DNA of 64,000 nucleotides from Meconema thalassinum (taxonomy: Eukaryota > Arthropoda > Insecta > Orthoptera > Tettigoniidae): positions 183,648,813-183,712,812 of the forward strand of contig OX336397.1 of NCBI GenBank assembly GCA_946902985.2. The letters run 5' to 3'. Positions 21,798-33,938 of this stretch are shown here, piece by piece. The notes beneath the pieces are model-generated. The model made no database searches, had not been told where the DNA came from, and worked only from the letters and a program-made list of their open reading frames with translations. The first letter of the stretch is position 1; every line of letters begins with the position of its first letter. Position numbers and translations under genes: made by a program.

Positions 21798-22137
21798 GTT
21801 CCAAGATACCGGGTGAGTTAGCCGTGGTCGTTACGGCATGACTACTGGCAGTCCGGGAAGCGAGGAGGTTCGAATCCCCCCGCCGGCAACCTTGAAGATG
21901 GTCTTCTGTGGTTTCCGATCTTCTTTCCAGGCAAAAGCCGGGGTTGGTCCCTAACTATAGGCCACAGCCGTTACCTTCCAACTCCTCGTCCTTACATTCC
22001 CACTTTCCTCCCCAACGGTACTTGTAGCTCACCCATTGGGTGTCCATCTCGAAGCAGCTACAAAGCTGGCGAACCGAACAAGTCCTCGGACACTCCCGGC
22101 ACTAAAAGCCATACGCTAAAAAAAAGAGTTCCAAGAT
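21798..22137 (+). mobile_element. tRNA-derived SINE with A tail
   Basis: GTTCCAAGAT is at 21798-21807 and 22128-22137. The body has an A-box-like GTTAGCCGTGGTCG (21817-21830) and a consensus B box GGTTCGAATCC (21867-21877). It ends GTATGGCTTTTAGTGCCGG (read on the minus strand) before an A-rich tail at 22118-22125. Another full copy, inverted, lies at 38139-38457, and a tail fragment lies at 22443-22545. Confidence 0.92.
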
Positions 22138-22442
22138 TACACTAACAGTTCACTCTCGCATTGTTTTAACTTATAATCAGAAAAATATATTAACCTCAGC
22201 AGTAATAGATAAGGACCTAATGCCCCCCCCAAACTAAAATCCTGGCTACGCCACTCCTAAATGTAATGTCAGATATGATGTTAGAAACAACGTCAGGTGG
22301 TCATATTTTGTTTGCGTGGATAATAATCATACCTAAGCGCACTTACATCCTATAAGCGCACAATATTGCATTTATACTGGGAACGTTTAGTAATATTCAA
22401 TAATTTAAGCTCTGGAGTGTTCCTAGGATATTATTTAATTAT

Positions 22443-22545
22443 TTAGCGTATGGCTTTTACTTCCGGGAGTGTTCGAGTTCATATTCGACTCGCCAGAGGC
22501 TCTAGCTGCTTCAATGCGGACACCCATGGGGTGAGCTACAAGCTC
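22443..22545 (-). mobile_element. SINE 3' fragment
   Basis: GCGTATGGCTTTTACTTCCG to GAGCTACAAG matches the tail of the SINE at 21808-22127 in reverse. It joins directly to a second SINE at 22546, so the boundary is either an insertion or a chimeric SINE. Confidence 0.7.
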
Positions 22546-22852
22546 CGTTCAATTTCAAGTAGTTCCAACTTTCGCTACCAGATGACACTGACACCTAGTG
22601 GTGAACGTTAGAACTTTGATAGGCCATTTCAACGAAATCTTACCTAGCAGTGTAGCTTCACACAAGTTTAGTTAGAGCATGGATCTTTTACATGCCATAA
22701 ATCCATGACAAGGGCCTGTCGGCTTTACATCCCCTCTGAAGGAAGGCAAACTGAAGGGTTTTAACGCTCTTAAAGAATCCGATGACTTCAGCTGGGTATG
22801 AACCCGCGATCTTGGACATAGAAGCTCAGCATGCTACCAACTACGCTAGGAT
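22546..22852 (-). mobile_element. tRNA-derived SINE, reverse orientation
   Basis: On the minus strand the A box is AGCGTAGTTGGT (complement of about 22836-22847) and the B box GGTTCATACCC (complement of 22794-22804). The body is related to the plus-strand SINE at 16643-16962 (shared CATAAATCCATGAC phrase in reverse). Confidence 0.75.
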
Positions 22853-23079
22853 GTTATATGTCTGATGCGAATAATATTATAGGAACATTATACAGTGAGG
22901 GCCCTCTCCATAAAACGGAGCCTCGCAGAGGCCGAGCCACGGACAGGTCGCCTTGCCTCACCGCCAGATTATTAACATATACCGATATCAACAGCGGGTT
23001 GGGAAGCCCTGGTTGCTGTCATAGTATTTCATACTTAAGCATTTTGGCAAGATACCTTAGTTGTGATAATTAAGACTTG

Positions 23080-25280
23080 CTGTTATACCCTTGGAAAATA
23101 GCATGTAGACAAGATTCGAGGTTTCGGGGTCGTAATGGATTCTTGTGAATGTGATTTAGAGATTTTATGCTATCAAAATAACTTCCATGGTTCATAAGGT
23201 TAACTAATTATTACAAAGCCAAGAAAACAACAGGATCTACTAACAAATGACATTTAATAACTGAATCAAACATAAAAACACTTAACAATAAACCACCCTT
23301 AAATTAGTTCACTCGCACGTGAACAGATCTGACACTGACTAGCCTGACGTACCAAGATAACACGGCATGACAGCTGTCAAACAAGCGTTGTGACTGCAAT
23401 GCCACTTAATTCAAAGTAATAAAGGAAAACGGCTCACAAGATCCAAAAATATTAACAAATAAAAATAGTACAAGAATTTAATATTTATGAGCGACACGCG
23501 TTTTAAGACTAGTTCAAGTAATGAGCACTTTGACGGGCGCTCGTTTCCGACCAAAACAGACGGTTCGGGAACGAACTCCGTACTGCGAAGACGAATTACG
23601 GAAATGTGGGAACAACAATTACATATTTAAATACACTACTGACATGCTCTAACCTTAGATTACCACAACCAAATACACGTGTGTATTATTTAAAATAAGG
23701 GCTGCGGAATAACAGTCTTATACCTCAAACACTAGGAAAGCATAACATGACATGAACAAGTTTGGCCGGTTGCCAAATTATTTATAATGAATACAGTGGC
23801 CTTGAAAATAAGAGCCAACAACAACAAATACAAATTTTTAATTTCACGCCGGAAAATTTGGCGTTTAAATAATGAACAAATAAGTCGCAGTCATGATAAA
23901 AACCCTCGGATTGACAACATGGCAACTCCCCAAATTAAACCAAATAAAATAAACATAACTCATTAGGCTTTAAAGCAAACATTTACGTGTCATAACAGAC
24001 CTGGAAACAGCCGGGTCTATTATCACATATCTGAGTAAGTGGCTGATTCCTTCCCCCAACGTAGTAATGTGTGCCACGCTAAATATAGATTCTGGCCCAT
24101 AGCCAGCGTCCAGCGACCTTCTAATCGTCACCTGTTAAACGCGTAAATACAAAATATCACATTCTCTCAAAACATCCTCTCAGGGATTTTCAAGAACACA
24201 TCTCCAGGTCAAACTTAGCCCCAAGGGTAACTAATTTGCCGGAATGATGTCGCAGTCAAGGACAGGCTTTACCTTTCCTCATCATCACACTTACACCCAA
24301 AAATACGTGGCACTCTCTCGAAGATCTCGTCGCAGCATATGAACCAACACACCCTTCAGATAAATGACACATGACTTGTCCAAATGACAATAAAAGAATT
24401 AATAACTGGAATCAGAATTAGCCCGAGTTATAAAAGCAAATAAAATACTAATTTTCCCCCACGTCTAGTTTTACATTATCATTAATCCAGTCAATTTATC
24501 ATTGTCGTTCCTAGGTTCTCATTCATGGCTACACTTTTTATTGATACGTTAATCATATGCGGCCATTTCGCTATAAGAATTACGTATACATAAGGACAAC
24601 ATTTAAGTTGCAAAATTTATAGTACAACATAATTGTCACGCAATGCCAAAAATTACTACACGCATGTCAGTTAAGAAATCAAACCCTAAATTTATATTAA
24701 ACCACACAAATAAAATCTGTAAAAATTTCCACACATCTCTCGCGATTCCCCTCGTCCAAAATCAATAAATCAATTTTTTAATACTCATCACTTAAAGCGC
24801 TTTCCAGAGGCCACCCCCCTCGTCATCTCCCACCATAGGCCTTTAGCCCATTACACTCATGGTGATGGAGGATGAAACTTGTTGTCTTCTTTCCATGGTC
24901 GACATCTTGCCGCTGTTAAAAACACAATTTTATTAAAGTTTTAAAAACTGTTCTATCTGCTTTATGAGTATTTTATTTCCTCATATAGTCCTATGCAGAA
25001 TCATAGACTTTCCCTATTCTATGGCTAGTTGCCATCTCACAAATTATGAAATTATAACTTAGTTATCGACACACAACTAGAATTTTAAAACATAGGCCGT
25101 CATAAGGACGTCTTAAATTGACTGTCGAAGAATAATTAGGAGTGCCCCGGTTCATCTCAGTCATTTGTTTATATACAGAAAGCCTAAAAATTCCCATGGA
25201 GGGAGAAACAGCTCCTCAATATTTTAAATAATGGGCCTATAATTATGTGTGACCTCTCAAAAATCTTGTAATTTCTCACA
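23080..25280. other. AT-rich interior, no gene seen
   Basis: About 2.2 kb with no ORF above 60 codons carrying a motif and no tandem repeat. Confidence 0.5.
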
Positions 25281-25520
25281 GGTCGCGAATCTGCCGCCGA
25301 ACACGCAAACCGATCGCTAGATCTTTTTATAACCGATTGGCGCGCAAAAACACACTGATGCTATGTTCTGGCGTCCTATCCTCTCATTGGTCAGTTAAGT
25401 TAGCGTCGGAGTTCTGACCTTACAAATCTCGTCCTTATTTTGACGTCACGACACTTCTCCTCTCTCTCACTCCTTGCCTTGGACCAAGCATCGAGAGTCA
25501 CGTACGCCTCAGCGTCATAC
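25281..25520. promoter_or_regulatory. GC-richer island with promoter-like motifs
   Basis: In an AT-rich setting this stretch holds GATTGGCGCG (near 25335), CATTGGTCA (inverted CCAAT box, near 25385), TGACGTCACG (a CRE site, 25440-25449) and a CT-rich run. It could be a promoter or the regulatory end of an element. No transcript can be assigned. Confidence 0.25.
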
Positions 25521-26600
25521 CTGATTTTCTCAGAAGAATAAGAATAGCATTGGTTGTGAAACTATCGGTAGCTTCCACCCAGCACATAGCCCAACTTGCC
25601 AAGTCCAGTTTGCTTGCTCAATTTTACTCAAATATCCAGCATATCATGTATTTAGTATTTCCAGCAATTTTAATAATATGAAACCTTATTATTGGACACA
25701 ATGATAAGGGTTCACTGTGAAGTACTGTAGCCTACCTCGTATCACGTGAACAGGGTTAGGTATAGAACAAAATATAGAATTTTCCGTGCGGTTTTTACTT
25801 GTGGGGGAACCTCAAACAAAAGGTAGCCGATACAGAAACAATCCGCGTACTCTGGAGGCTGTCGAGAACGCCATATCGGTGAGGATGAATTACAGCAAGG
25901 GAACCAAAACTTCCTACGTTGGTGCAACGAGTGTTTATAAAATGAAGTACAGCATTTCCAGCAACTACTCTGAAATTTATGTAAGTAACTATCATATATA
26001 TTATTTCAGTAGTATAGATCCCTCCTGCGGCGCTCACAAGTGACTGACCGTGACAAATGAGCATTCAAATGAAAGAGAATATACATTAGAAGTGACGAAT
26101 AGCACTCTTATTTCACAAATATCTATAATTTCTTTAAAAAACTACTTAAAAATGTACGAAGCGTACGATTTGCTAATATTGTTGCTGTAGGAAAATACGC
26201 TCCATTATTTCTGTCCACTTCACATTTTGGTCGCTGTGACGCTTGTTTCATGTTTTTAACATTCTGAGGTCTTTCCTTTATTATTTTGCATGGATTTCAG
26301 AAACAGTAAATCAAAGAAATGAGTACTGATATCATGTAATTTCATAAATATCGAATAACTGGAGAGTGTTATGATGATCCAATTTTCAGTGATTGCCTTC
26401 TTAAGTTTGGGGACGTGGAACTTTGAATTCTAAATGAAATGTAAATAGTGTTCCATAATCATTTGTTGAAATAAAAAACATAACAACCTTTTCCTTTAAG
26501 TCTCTCATTATAAATCTATTGGGGAAAGTGTGGTTTATGAACATGCCAGATTTCTCGCACGGGTCCGCTAGTGATTATTAAATACGTTAAAAAGTGTTAA
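25521..26600. other. Spacer, no gene seen
   Basis: Two overlapping ORFs of 85-89 codons near 25.8-26.06 kb, on opposite strands, lack motifs. I regard them as chance. Confidence 0.45.
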
Positions 26601-26610
26601 AGTGTTAACT

Positions 26611-27082
26611 AGTTGGGCGCTACGCTACTGCTAGCACCAATGCCTTGCTCGACACGCTGCAATACACAGTGCCCCAGCCACCACACGGCCACGGCGAGTC
26701 TCCGTTCTATAGGGAGGTTCCTCACAGTAGTTGGGCGCTACACTGCTGCTAGCATCAATGCCATGCTGGACACGCAGCAATACACAGTGCTCCAGCAGCT
26801 ACACGGCCACGGCGAGCCTCCGTTCTATAGGGAGGGTCCTCACAGTAGTTGGGCGCTACGCTGCTGCTAGCACCAATGCCATGCTCGACACGCTGCAATA
26901 CACAGTGCCCCAGCAGCCACACGGCCACGGCGAGCCTCCGTTCTATAGGGAGGGTCCTCACAGTAGTTGGGAGCTACGCTGCTGCTAGCACCAATGCCTT
27001 GCTCGACACGCTGCAATACACAGTGCCCCATCAGCCACACGGCCACGGCGAGTCTCCGTTCTAAAGGGAGGGCCCTCACTGT
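26611..27082. repeat. 118-bp tandem repeat, four copies
   Basis: AGTTGGGCGC starts units at 26611, 26729, 26847 and 26965 (the last with GGGAGC), exactly 118 bp apart. Each unit ends in TCCGTTCTATAGGGAGGGTC or a close variant plus CTCAC, which is the right terminus of the element starting at 22893. The array therefore lies at, and includes, a transposon end. Overlapping ORFs in it are periodic artefacts. Confidence 0.93.
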
Positions 27083-27089
27083 ACAATAT

Positions 27090-27530
27090 CAAAACAATTC
27101 CTGAAAAGTCGAAACTAGAAACCGCCTGTGCAGATTTAGAAAGAAGTTTAACCGGTGAGAAAAATGTGACACATCTGGTTGTGAATTGGTTGAGGAACTT
27201 TTACTCTTGAATCCATCGTTGAATGAGCTTGAATCAGCAGAACCAAAAAATGCTTTTCAACTGATTAAACAAAATGGTTGGCCAAATATATTCCCAAATA
27301 TATGGACATCACATTGAATTCTGCTCACCATATTAATTCACGCTAAAATAGACCGGGGTTTCAGTAAATTAAAACTTATAAGAATGTATTTACATGAACC
27401 ATGACAGTGTCAGGATAGACTGTCAAATCTGGCAACTTTGTCTGTACTAAAGAGTATTGCCCAGGACTTGAATTATTTAGAATTAATAAAAATATTTGCA
27501 ACCGCAAAGGCGAGGAAGGCAGTAATCTAG
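27090..27530 (+). pseudogene. hAT-3 transposase C-terminal part
   Basis: The conceptual translation shows LETACADLERSLTG near 27110, NAFQLIKQNGWPNIFPNIW near 27250, RGFSKLKLIRMYL near 27354 and RLSNLATLSVLKSIAQDLNY near 27417, then ATAKARKAV. This is the hATC region of the ZMYM1-like hAT group, where the usual phrase is ERSFSKLKLIK. Several frameshifts and a stop after IWTSH inactivate it. It is on the plus strand immediately before the satellite, consistent with the right end of a hAT element. Confidence 0.75.
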
Positions 27531-27544
27531 ATGTTTTCACAGTG

Positions 27545-30500
27545 GAAGGGGCGCCACAATGAGCTCTCGCACCATATGGAAACCTTGCTAGGGCCGCTCT
27601 GAATACACGATGCCCAGCCATACAGGGAGGGGGGGGGGGCACAATGAGCTCTCGCACCCCCTGGAAACCTTGCTAGGGCCCCCTCTGAACATAAGATGCC
27701 CAGCCATACAGGGGAGGGGGCGCCACAATGAGCTTTCACACCCCCTGGAAACCTTGCTAAGGCCGCCTCTGAATATAAGATGCCCATCCAAACAGGGGAG
27801 GAGGAACCACAATGAGCTCTCACACCCCCTGGAAACCTTGCTAGGGCCGCCTCTGAATATAAAATGTCCAGCCAAACAGGGGAGGGGGCGCCACAATGAG
27901 CTCTCGCACCACCTGGAAACCTTGATAGGGCCCCCTCTGAATATAAGATGCCCAGCCATACAGGGGACGGGGGCGCCACAATGAGCTCTCGCACCCCCTG
28001 GAAACCTTCCTAGGGCCCCTCTGAATATAAGATGCCCAGCCAAACAGGGGAGGGGGCGCCACAATGAGCTCTCGCACCCCCTGGAAAACTTCCTAGGGCC
28101 GCCTCTGAATATAAGATGCCCAGCCAAACAGGGGAGGGGGCGCCACAATGAGCTCTCGCACCACCTGGAAACCTTGCTAGGGCCCCTCTGAATATAAGAT
28201 GCCCAGCCATACAGGGGACGGGTACCACAATGAGCTCTCGCACCCCCTGGAAACATTACTAGGGCCGCCTCAGAATAAAAGATGCCCAGCCAAACAGGGG
28301 AGGGGGCGCCACAATGAGCTCTCGCACCACCTGGAAACCTTGATAGGGCCCCCTCTGAATATAAGATGCCCAGCCATACAGGGGACGGGGGCGCCACAAT
28401 GAGCTCTCGCACCCCCTGGAAACCTTCCTAGGGCCCCTCTGAATACAAGATGCCCAGCCATACAAGAGAGGGGGCGCCACAATGAGCTCTCGCACCCCCC
28501 TGGAAACCTCGCTAGAGCCCCTCTGAATATAAGATGCCCAGCCATACAGGGGAGGGGGCGCCACAATGAGCTCTCACACCGCCTGGAAACTTGACAAAGG
28601 GCCACTTCAGAATATAAGATGCCCAGCCATACAGGTGAGGGGGCGCCACAATGAGCTATCGCACCCCCTGGAAACGAATCTAGGGCCGCCTCTGAATATA
28701 AGATGCCCAGCCATACAGGGGAAGGGGCACCAAAATGATCTATCACACCCCCTGGAAACCTTTCTAGGGCCCTCTGAATATAAGATGCCCAGCCATACAG
28801 GGGAGGGGGCGCCACAATGAGCTTTCACACTCCCTGGACACCTTGCTAAGACCCCCCTCTGAATATAAGGTGCCCAGCCATACAGGGGAGGGGGCACCAC
28901 AATGAGCTCTCACACCCCGTGGAAAACTTCCTAGGGCCCTCTGAATATAAGATGCCCAGCCATACAGGGGAGGGGGCACCACAATGAGCTCTCACACCCC
29001 CTGGAAACCTTAATAGGGCCCTGTGAATATACGATGCCCAGCCATAGAGGGGAGGGGGCACCACAATAAGTTCTCACAACCCTGGAAACCTTGCTAGGGC
29101 CCTCGGAATATAAGATGCCCAGCCACACAGGGGACGGGGGCGCCACAATGAGCTTTCACACTCCCTGGAAACCTTGCTAAGGCCCCCCTCTGAATATAAG
29201 GTGCCCAGCCATACAGGGGAGGGGGCACCACAATGAGCTCTCACACCCCGTGGAAAGCTTCCTAGGGCCCTCTGAATATATGATACCCAGCCATAGAGGG
29301 AAGGGGGCACCACAATGAGCTCTCACACCCCCCAGGAAACCTGGCTAGGGCCCTCTGAATATACGATGCCCAGCCATAGAGGGGAGGGGGCACCACAATA
29401 AGCTCTCACACCCCCTGGAAACCTTGCTAGGGCCCCCTCTGAATATAAGATACCCAGCCATACAGGGGACGGCGGCGCAACAATAAGTTCTCACACCCCC
29501 TGGAAACCTTGCTAGGGCCCCCTCTGAATATAAGATGCCCAGCCATACAGGGGACGGCGGCGCAACAATAAGTTCTCACACCCCCTGGAAACCTTGCTAG
29601 GGCCCCCTCTGAATATAAGATGCCCAGCCATACAGGTGAGGGGGCGCCGCAATGAGCTCTCACACCCCTTGGAAACCTTGTTATGGCCCCCAATGAATAT
29701 AAGATGCCCAGCCATACAGGGGACGGCGGCGCAACAATAAGTTCTCACACCCCCTGGAAACCTTGCTAGGGCCCCCTCTGAATATAAGATGCCCAGCCAT
29801 ACAGGTGAGGGGGCGCCGCAATGAGCTCTCACACCCCTTGGAAACCTTGTTATGGCCCACAATGAATATAAGATGCCCAGCCATACAGGTGAGGGGGCGC
29901 CACAATGAGCTATCGCACCCCCTGGAAACGAATCTAGGGTCCCTCTGAAATTAAGATGCCCAGCCAAACAGGAGACGGGTACCACAATGAGCTCTCGCAC
30001 CCCCTGGAAACCTTGCTAGGGCCCCCTCTGAATATAAGATGCCCAGCCATACAGGGGACGGCGGCGCAACAATAAGTTCTCACACCCCCTGGAAACCTTG
30101 CTAGGGCCCCCTCTGAATTTAAGATGCCCAGCCATACAGGGGACGGCGGTGCAACAATAAGTTCTCACACCCCCTGGAAACCTTGCTAGGGCCCCTCTGA
30201 ATATAAGATGCCCAGCCAAACAGGGGACGGGTACCACAATGAGCTCTCGCACCCCCTGGAAACATTACTAGGGCCCCTCTGAATATAAGATGCCCAGCCA
30301 TAAAGGGGAGGGGGCACCACAATGAGTTCTCACACCCTCTGGAAAACTTGCAAGGGCCCCCTCTGAATATAAGATGCCCAGCCATACAGGTGAGGGGGCG
30401 CCACAATGAGCTCTCACACCCCCTGGAAAACTTGCAAGGGCCCCCTCTGAATATAAGATGCCCAGCCATACAGGGGACGGCGGTGCAACAATAAGTTCTC

Positions 30501-33500
30501 ACACCCCTTGGAAACCTTGCTAGGGCCCCCTCTGAATATAAGATGCCCAGCCATACAGAGGAGGGGGCACCAAAATGAGCTCTCACACCCCCTGGAAAAC
30601 TTGCAAGGGCCCCCTCTGAATATAAGATGCCCAGCCATACAGGTGAGGGGGCGCCACAATGAGCTATCGCACCCCCTGGAAACGAATCTAGGGCCCCTCT
30701 GAAAATAAGATGCCCAGCCATAAAGGGGAGGGGGCACCACAATGAGCTCTCATACCCCCTGGAAACCTTGTTATAGCTCCCACTGAATATAAGATGCCCA
30801 GCCATACAGAGGAGGGGGCACCACAATGAGCTCTCACACCCCCTGGAAACCTTGCTAGGGCCCCCTCTGAATATATGATGCCCAGTCATACAGGGGAAGG
30901 GGGGCCACAAAGAGCTATCGTAACCCCTGGAAACCACGCTAGGGCCACTCTGAATATAATATGCCCAGCCACACAGGAGAGGGGGCACCACAATGAGCTT
31001 TCGCACCTCCTGTAAACCTTGCTAGGGCCCCCCTCTGATTATAGGATGGCCAGCCATACAGGGGAGGGGGCACCACATTGAGCTCTCGCAACCCCCTGGA
31101 AGCCTTTCTAGGGCACCTCTGAATATAAGATGCCCAGCCATACAGGTGAGGGAGCACCACAAAGTGCTCACGCACCCCCTGTAAACCTTGCTAGGGCCCC
31201 CCTCTGAATATAGGATGCCCAGCCCTACAGGGGAAGAGGCACCACAGTGAGCTCTTACACGCCCTGGAAACTTTGCTAGGGCCCTCTCTGAATATAAGAT
31301 GCCTAGCCATACAGGGGAGGGGGCACCACAATGAGCTCTCACACCACCTGGAAAACTTGCTAGGGCCACCTATGAATATAAGATGCCCAGCTATACTGGG
31401 GAGTGGGCGCCACAATGAGCTCTCGCACCCCCTGTAAACCTTACTAGGGCCCCCTCTGAATATAAGATGCCCAGCCTTACAGGGTAGGGGGCGCCACAAT
31501 GAACTCTCGCACCCCCTGGAAACCTTGCTAGGGCCCCTCTGAATATAAGATGCCCAGCCATACAGAGGAGGGGGCGCCACAATGAACTCTCGCACCTCCT
31601 GGAAACCTTGCTAGGGCCGCCTCTGAATATAAGATGACCAGCCATACAGGGAGGGGGCGCCACAATGAACTCTCGCACCCCATGGAAACCTTGCTAAGGC
31701 CGCCTCTGAATATAAGATGCCTAGCCATACAGGGGAGGGGGCACCAAAATGAACTCTCGCACCGCCTGGAGACCTTGCAAGGGCCCCCTCTGAATATAAG
31801 ATGCCCAGCAATACAGGGTAGGGGGCCCCACAATGCGTTCTCGCATCCCCTGGAATCCTTGCTAGGGCCCCCTCTGAATATAAGAAGCCAAGCCATACAG
31901 GGGAGAGGGCACCTAAATGAACTCTCGCAATGCCAGGAGAACTTGCAAGGGCCCCTCTGAATATTAGATGCCCAGCCATACGGGGGAGGGGGCGCCTAAA
32001 TGAATTCTCGAACACTCTGGAGACCTTGCTGGGGCCCCCTCTGAATATAAAATGCCCAGCCATACAGGGGAGGGGGAACCACAATGAGCTCTCGCATCCC
32101 CTGGAAACCTTGCTAGGTCCCCCTCTGGATATAAGATGAACGGCCATTCAGGGGTGGGGGCACCATAATGAGCTCCCGCACCCCCTTGGAAACCTTGCTA
32201 GGGCCGCCTCTGAATATAAGATGCCCAGCCATACAGGGGAGGGGGCACCTAAATGAACTCTCGCGCCGTCCGGAAACCTTGCAAGGGCCCTCTCTGAATA
32301 TAAGATGCCCGGCCATTCATGGGAGGGGGCCCCACAATGCGTTCTCGCACCCCCTGGAAACCTTGCTGGGGCCACCTCTGAATATAAGATGCCAAGCCAT
32401 ACAGGGGAGGGGGCACCTAAATGAACTCTCGCACCACCTGGAGACCTTTCAATGGCCCCTCTGAATATAAGAAGCCCAGCCATACAGGGGAGGGGGCTCC
32501 TAGATGAACTCTCGCACCGCCTGGAGACCTTGCAATGGCCCCTCTGAATATAAGATGCCCAGCCATACAGGGGAGGGGGAACCACAATGAACTCCCACAC
32601 CCCCTCGAAACCTTGCTAGGTCCCCCTCAGAATATATGATGCCCAGCCATACCAGGGAGGGGGCACCTAAATAAACTCTCGCACCGCCTGGAGACCTTGC
32701 AAGGGCCCCTCTTAATATAAGATGCCCAGCCATACAGGGGAGGGGACATCTAAATGAACTCTCGCACTGCCTGGCGACCTTGCAAGGGCCTCCTCTGAAT
32801 ATAAGATGCCCAGCCATACAGGGGAGGGGGAACCACAATGAACTCCCGCACCCCCTGGAAACCTTGCTAGGTCCCCCTCTGAATATAAGATGCCCAGCCA
32901 TACAGAGGAGGGGGCGCCACAATGAGCTCTCGCACCGCCTGGAGACCTTGCTAGACCCCCTCTGAATATAAGATACCCAGCCATACAGGGAAGGGGGCGC
33001 CACAATGAGCTCTCTCACCCTCTGGAAACCTTTCTAGGCACCCTTAATATAAGATGCCCAGCCAGACAGGGGAGTGGGTGCCATAATGAGCTATCGCACC
33101 CCCTGGAAACCTTGCTAGGGCCAGACTCTGGATATAAGATGCCCAGCCATACAGGGGAGGAGGCACCTAATGAGCTCTCGCATCTCCTGGAAATATTGCT
33201 AGGCCCCCTCTGAATATAACATGCCCAGCCATACAGGGGTGGGGGTGCCACAATGAGCTCTCGCATCACCTGGAATCCTTGCTACTCCCCCTCTGAATAT
33301 AAGATGCCCAGCCATAAGGGGAGGGGGCGCCACAATGAGCTCTCCTACCCCCTGGAGAACTTCCTAGGGTCCCCTCTGATTATACGAAGCCCGGTGACAC
33401 AGGGGAGGCCACAATGAGCTCTCGCACTCCCTGGAGACCTTCCTAGGGTCCCCTCTGAATATAAGATGCCCAGCCATACAGGGGAGGGAGTGCCACAATG

Positions 33501-33745
33501 ACCTCTCGCACCCCCTGGAAACCTTGCTAGGGTCCCCTCTGAATATAAGATGATCAGCCTTACAGGGGAGGGGGCGCAACAATGAGCTCTCGCAACCCCT
33601 GGAAACCTTGCTAGGGCCCCTCTGAATATAAGATGCCCAGCCATACAAGGGAGGGGGCGCTACAATGAGCTCTCGCACCCCCTGGAAACCTTGCTGGGGC
33701 CCCCTCTGAATATAAGATGCCCAGCCATACTGGAGAGGGAAACCT
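27545..33745. repeat. 83-85 bp satellite array, about 74 units, containing a hAT terminus
   Basis: The unit reads ACAATGAGCTCTCGCACCCC, then TGGAAACCTTGCTAGGGCC, then a CTCTG end, AATATAAG, ATGCCCAGCCATA and CAGGGGAGGGGGCGCC. CTAGGGCCGCCTCTG is the inverse of the hAT-3 left end with one mismatch in 15. Spacing varies from 82 to 85 bp by small indels in the G and C runs. Blocks of several units are duplicated, for example 28820-28950 and 29150-29280, about 331 bp apart. Many 84-bp units are in phase with codons, which creates long minus-strand ORFs of 28-residue repeats; I do not regard these as genes. Confidence 0.95.
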
Positions 33746-33802
33746 TGCTAGGGCTCTCACCGTGAAGGCCCGAGTTTGATTCCCGGCTCAGCCACCATTG
33801 CA
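33746..33802 (+). mobile_element. tRNA-like fragment at satellite edge
   Basis: GGGCTCTCACCGTGAAGG is followed by a B-box-like GAGTTTGATTCCC and CGGCTCAGCC. It may be a 5'-truncated SINE or the remnant of a tRNA gene. Short and uncertain. Confidence 0.35.
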
Positions 33803-33938
33803 AATACATACACTAGTTCAGGCTTCAAATTCATTTCAAAATACAAAATTCCTTCTTCCTTTCAGACTGTTCAAAATATCAATAAAATATTACTATTATA
33901 AATATTACTGTCATTATTGACCTGAACGTATACGCGCG

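Larger units (their letters stand above)
19242..22264 (+). mobile_element. hAT-2: hAT element with perfect 8-bp duplication
   Basis: CTAAATGT is found at 19242-19249 and 22257-22264. The element (19250-22256, 3007 bp) begins CAGTGGCGTAGCC plus a C run and ends with the inverted (G)AGTGGCGTAGCCAGGA. It carries a first coding exon (19853-19897) and the hAT C-terminal dimerisation domain (20401-20835) on the plus strand. The middle of the transposase is lost and replaced by a SINE. A Penelope-type insertion (21061-21337) and another SINE (21808-22127) are nested in the 3' part. Confidence 0.9.
22893..27081. mobile_element. Fourth hAT-like element, termini only
   Basis: The left end CAGTGAGGGCCCTC (22893-22906) is matched by the exact inverse at 27068-27081. 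Similarity continues at about 75% for ~48 bp through AACGGAG and CTCGC. The flanking bases do not give a clear 8-bp duplication. The right end is amplified into a 118-bp tandem repeat. No transposase is recognisable inside, so the family assignment rests on the ends alone. Confidence 0.6.
18890..27609 (+). mobile_element. hAT-3: large hAT element, interrupted, source of the satellite
   Basis: The left end is CAGGGGCGGCCCTAG at 18898-18912, preceded by AATATAAG (18890-18897). The right end is the inverted form near 27588-27601 (CTAGGGCCGCTCTG; CTAGGGCCGCCTCTG in later satellite units), followed by AATACACG in the first unit and AATATAAG in most later units. A plus-strand hAT transposase tail lies just inside the right end (27090-27530). 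The interior is filled by hAT-2 (19250-22256) and a further hAT-like element (22893-27081). Joining the two ends is inference from matching termini, duplication and coding strand. Confidence 0.65.

Noticed and set aside
26613..27079. Four 68-85 codon ORFs on both strands
   Set aside because: Translations of the 118-bp tandem repeat.
22893..27081. 8-bp target duplication for the fourth hAT-like element
   Set aside because: Flanks ACATTATA and TACAATAT do not match well enough; the element is called only on its termini.
27588..33678. Many long overlapping ORFs on both strands in the 84-bp satellite, up to 295 codons
   Set aside because: They are periodic translations of the repeat unit, open only because the unit lacks stops in some frames; frames change at each indel.
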